Source: an uncultured Bacteroidales bacterium (GTDB taxonomy: Bacteria; Bacteroidota; Bacteroidia; Bacteroidales; UBA932). Taken from it: a DNA stretch of 64,000 nucleotides. The notes beneath the pieces were generated by a model. The model worked only from the letters and a program-made list of their open reading frames with translations, made no database searches and had not been told where the DNA came from. Shown here piece after piece: positions 62,889-64,000 of the stretch (positions are counted from its first letter, which is position 1; each line of letters starts with the position of its first letter). Where the stretch lies: contig CAMJBH010000009.1 of the NCBI GenBank assembly GCA_946403855.1, forward strand, positions 34,791 to 98,790, given 5' to 3'. The position numbers and the translations under genes are program-made.

Positions 62889-64000
62889 CTATTTCTTAAA
62901 GAACTCGTGGGAGCTGGTCATGGTGGCGGGATCCAGCGCCTCGTCGAGCATTTCTTTGGTCATGTATCCGTGCTCCAGCACCAGGTCGTACACGCTGCGT
63001 CCTGTCTCCAGAGCCTCTTTGGCCACCTTGGTAGAAGTCTTGTAACCTATGTAAGGGTTGAGTGCCGTAACTATTCCGATGGAATTCTTGACCATCTCGT
63101 AGCAGTGGTCCACATTCACCGTGATGCCCTCGATGCAGCGGGTGCGCAGGGTGTCGATGGCGTTGCGGAGCCAGGTCACGCTTTCGAGGATGGATTCGGC
63201 AATCACCGGCTCCATGACATTGAGCTGCAGCTGGCCGGCCTCGGCGGCGAAAGCCACGGTGGTGTCGTTACCTATCACCTTGAAGCACACCTGGTTGGTA
63301 ACCTCGGGGATGACCGGGTTCACCTTGCCGGGCATAATGGAAGAACCGGGAGCCATGGGCGGGAGGTTGATCTCGTGCAGGCCGCAGCGGGGACCGGAAG
63401 CCATGAGGCGCAGGTCGTTGCAGATCTTGGAGAGCTTGATGGCCAGGCGCTTGAGTGCGGCGGAGTAGCTCACGTACGCACCGGTGTCGGGGGTTGCTTC
63501 CACCAGGTCGGGGGCCTTGGTGAAGGTCTCGCCGGTATATTCAGACAGTTTGGCCGTACAGAGTTCGGCAAAGCCGGGCACTGCGTTCAGTCCGGTGCCG
63601 ATGGCCGTGCCACCCATATTTATCTCTTTGAGCAGCACCACGTTACGCTCTAGGTTTGCGAGCTCTTCCTCCAGGTTGTTGGCAAATGCGTGGAACTCCT
63701 GGCCGGAGGTCATGGGCACTGCGTCCTGCAGCTGGGTGCGTCCCATCTTTATGATGTCCTTGAATTCATCGCCCTTGGCTCGCAGCGAACCTATGAGGGC
63801 GGTGAGCGAATTCACCAGGTGCTTGTTCATGCGCACGAAGGTGTAGCGGAAGGCCGTGGGATAGGCGTCGTTGGTGGACTGGGCGCAGTTTACATGGTCG
63901 TTGGGCGAGCAGAACTGATATTCGCCCTTGTTGTGTCCCATGAGTTCCAGGGCGCGGTTGGCAATGACCTCGTTGGCGTTCATGTTCACGGAGGTGCCGG
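62889..64000 (-). CDS. aspA: Aspartate ammonia-lyase, 5' part outside the window
   Basis: The open frame runs to the window edge ([18 protein letters not shown] at the start of the visible part), so about 370 C-terminal residues are present. The fumarase/aspartase signature [15 protein letters not shown] lies near 63340, with [18 protein letters not shown] and [20 protein letters not shown] also visible. The enzyme releases ammonia from aspartate giving fumarate, which can feed the SdhAB/fumarate reductase at 20-23 kb. Aspartase is favoured over fumarase C by [11 protein letters not shown] and [12 protein letters not shown], but the two are close relatives. Confidence 0.9.
   Translation of the reverse strand, partial: GTSVNMNANEVIANRALELMGHNKGEYQFCSPNDHVNCAQSTNDAYPTAFRYTFVRMNKHLVNSLTALIGSLRAKGDEFKDIIKMGRTQLQDAVPMTSGQEFHAFANNLEEELANLERNVVLLKEINMGGTAIGTGLNAVPGFAELCTAKLSEYTGETFTKAPDLVEATPDTGAYVSYSAALKRLAIKLSKICNDLRLMASGPRCGLHEINLPPMAPGSSIMPGKVNPVIPEVTNQVCFKVIGNDTTVAFAAEAGQLQLNVMEPVIAESILESVTWLRNAIDTLRTRCIEGITVNVDHCYEMVKNSIGIVTALNPYIGYKTSTKVAKEALETGRSVYDLVLEHGYMTKEMLDEALDPATMTSSHEFFKK

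Overview
The window reads as chromosomal DNA of a Bacteroidota bacterium, most likely order Bacteroidales. The signs are the promoter -7 motif TAnnTTTG in front of many genes, the lack of Shine-Dalgarno sequences, families typical of that phylum (DUF4923, DUF4271, a Bacteroidetes-type HemD, DUF4886-type SGNH esterase, BIG2 lipoproteins, TonB-type energy transducer, fused SecDF), and many short lipoprotein or Sec signals. Genus cannot be fixed from this sequence. The content is mostly core housekeeping; no phage, integrase, transposase, CRISPR, rRNA or tRNA was recognised.

Layout. 1-2.5 kb: 3' end of secDF, a ThiL-like protein and a DUF4923 protein. 2.5-3.4 kb: a gene-free stretch full of palindromes and 51-bp tandem repeats. 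3.4-9.4 kb: dnaE, small secreted proteins, folK and a gene remnant. 9-12.1 kb: an operon of a dipeptide epimerase, sufS, sufE and a MIP18-family protein. 12.3-20 kb: ruvA, a phospholipase D-like lipoprotein, a porin, mnmG and ybeY with two perfect parS sites, a TonB protein and hflX. 20-24 kb: sdhB, sdhA, ruvB. 24.0-24.3 kb: an AT-rich gap where gene direction flips from mostly leftward to mostly rightward, a candidate replication-origin region. 24.3-33.8 kb: mfd, then a chain coaX, beta-barrel, TPR, lptC and PpiD-like foldase, which looks like an envelope-biogenesis block. 33.8-41.6 kb: endonuclease-family protein, thioredoxin-like lipoprotein, thyA, folA, NSS transporter, VWA lipoprotein, UPF0324 transporter with a small membrane partner. 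41.6-42.6 kb: yraN between two copies of a 95-nt palindromic element. 42.6-51.1 kb: mutS heading a tightly packed run (histidine phosphatase, glycosyltransferase, CpXC protein, YfhO-like protein). 51.1-53.5 kb: SUI1, DUF4271, hemD, rnpA, yidD. 53.5-64 kb: two secreted proteins with near-identical leaders, a large metalloprotease-like/propeller/barrel protein, galK, ychF, a BASS transporter, a DUF5683-like protein and the 3' part of aspA.

The most unusual signal is a set of palindromic elements whose stems differ from site to site while the loop or core is conserved. Some lie between genes: hairpins with a 16-nt loop of consensus NTWAAACWTGGGAWAA upstream of the thiL-like gene, ruvA, hflX and coaX, and TGACAC-N16-GTGTCA hairpins around a small lipoprotein gene. 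Others are inserted in frame inside two open reading frames, the YfhO-like gene and the protease/propeller/barrel gene, and share a GGGAAGGG...GAGCGAC motif. Intergenic tandem copies of such palindromes recur with a 50-52 bp period at several unrelated loci.
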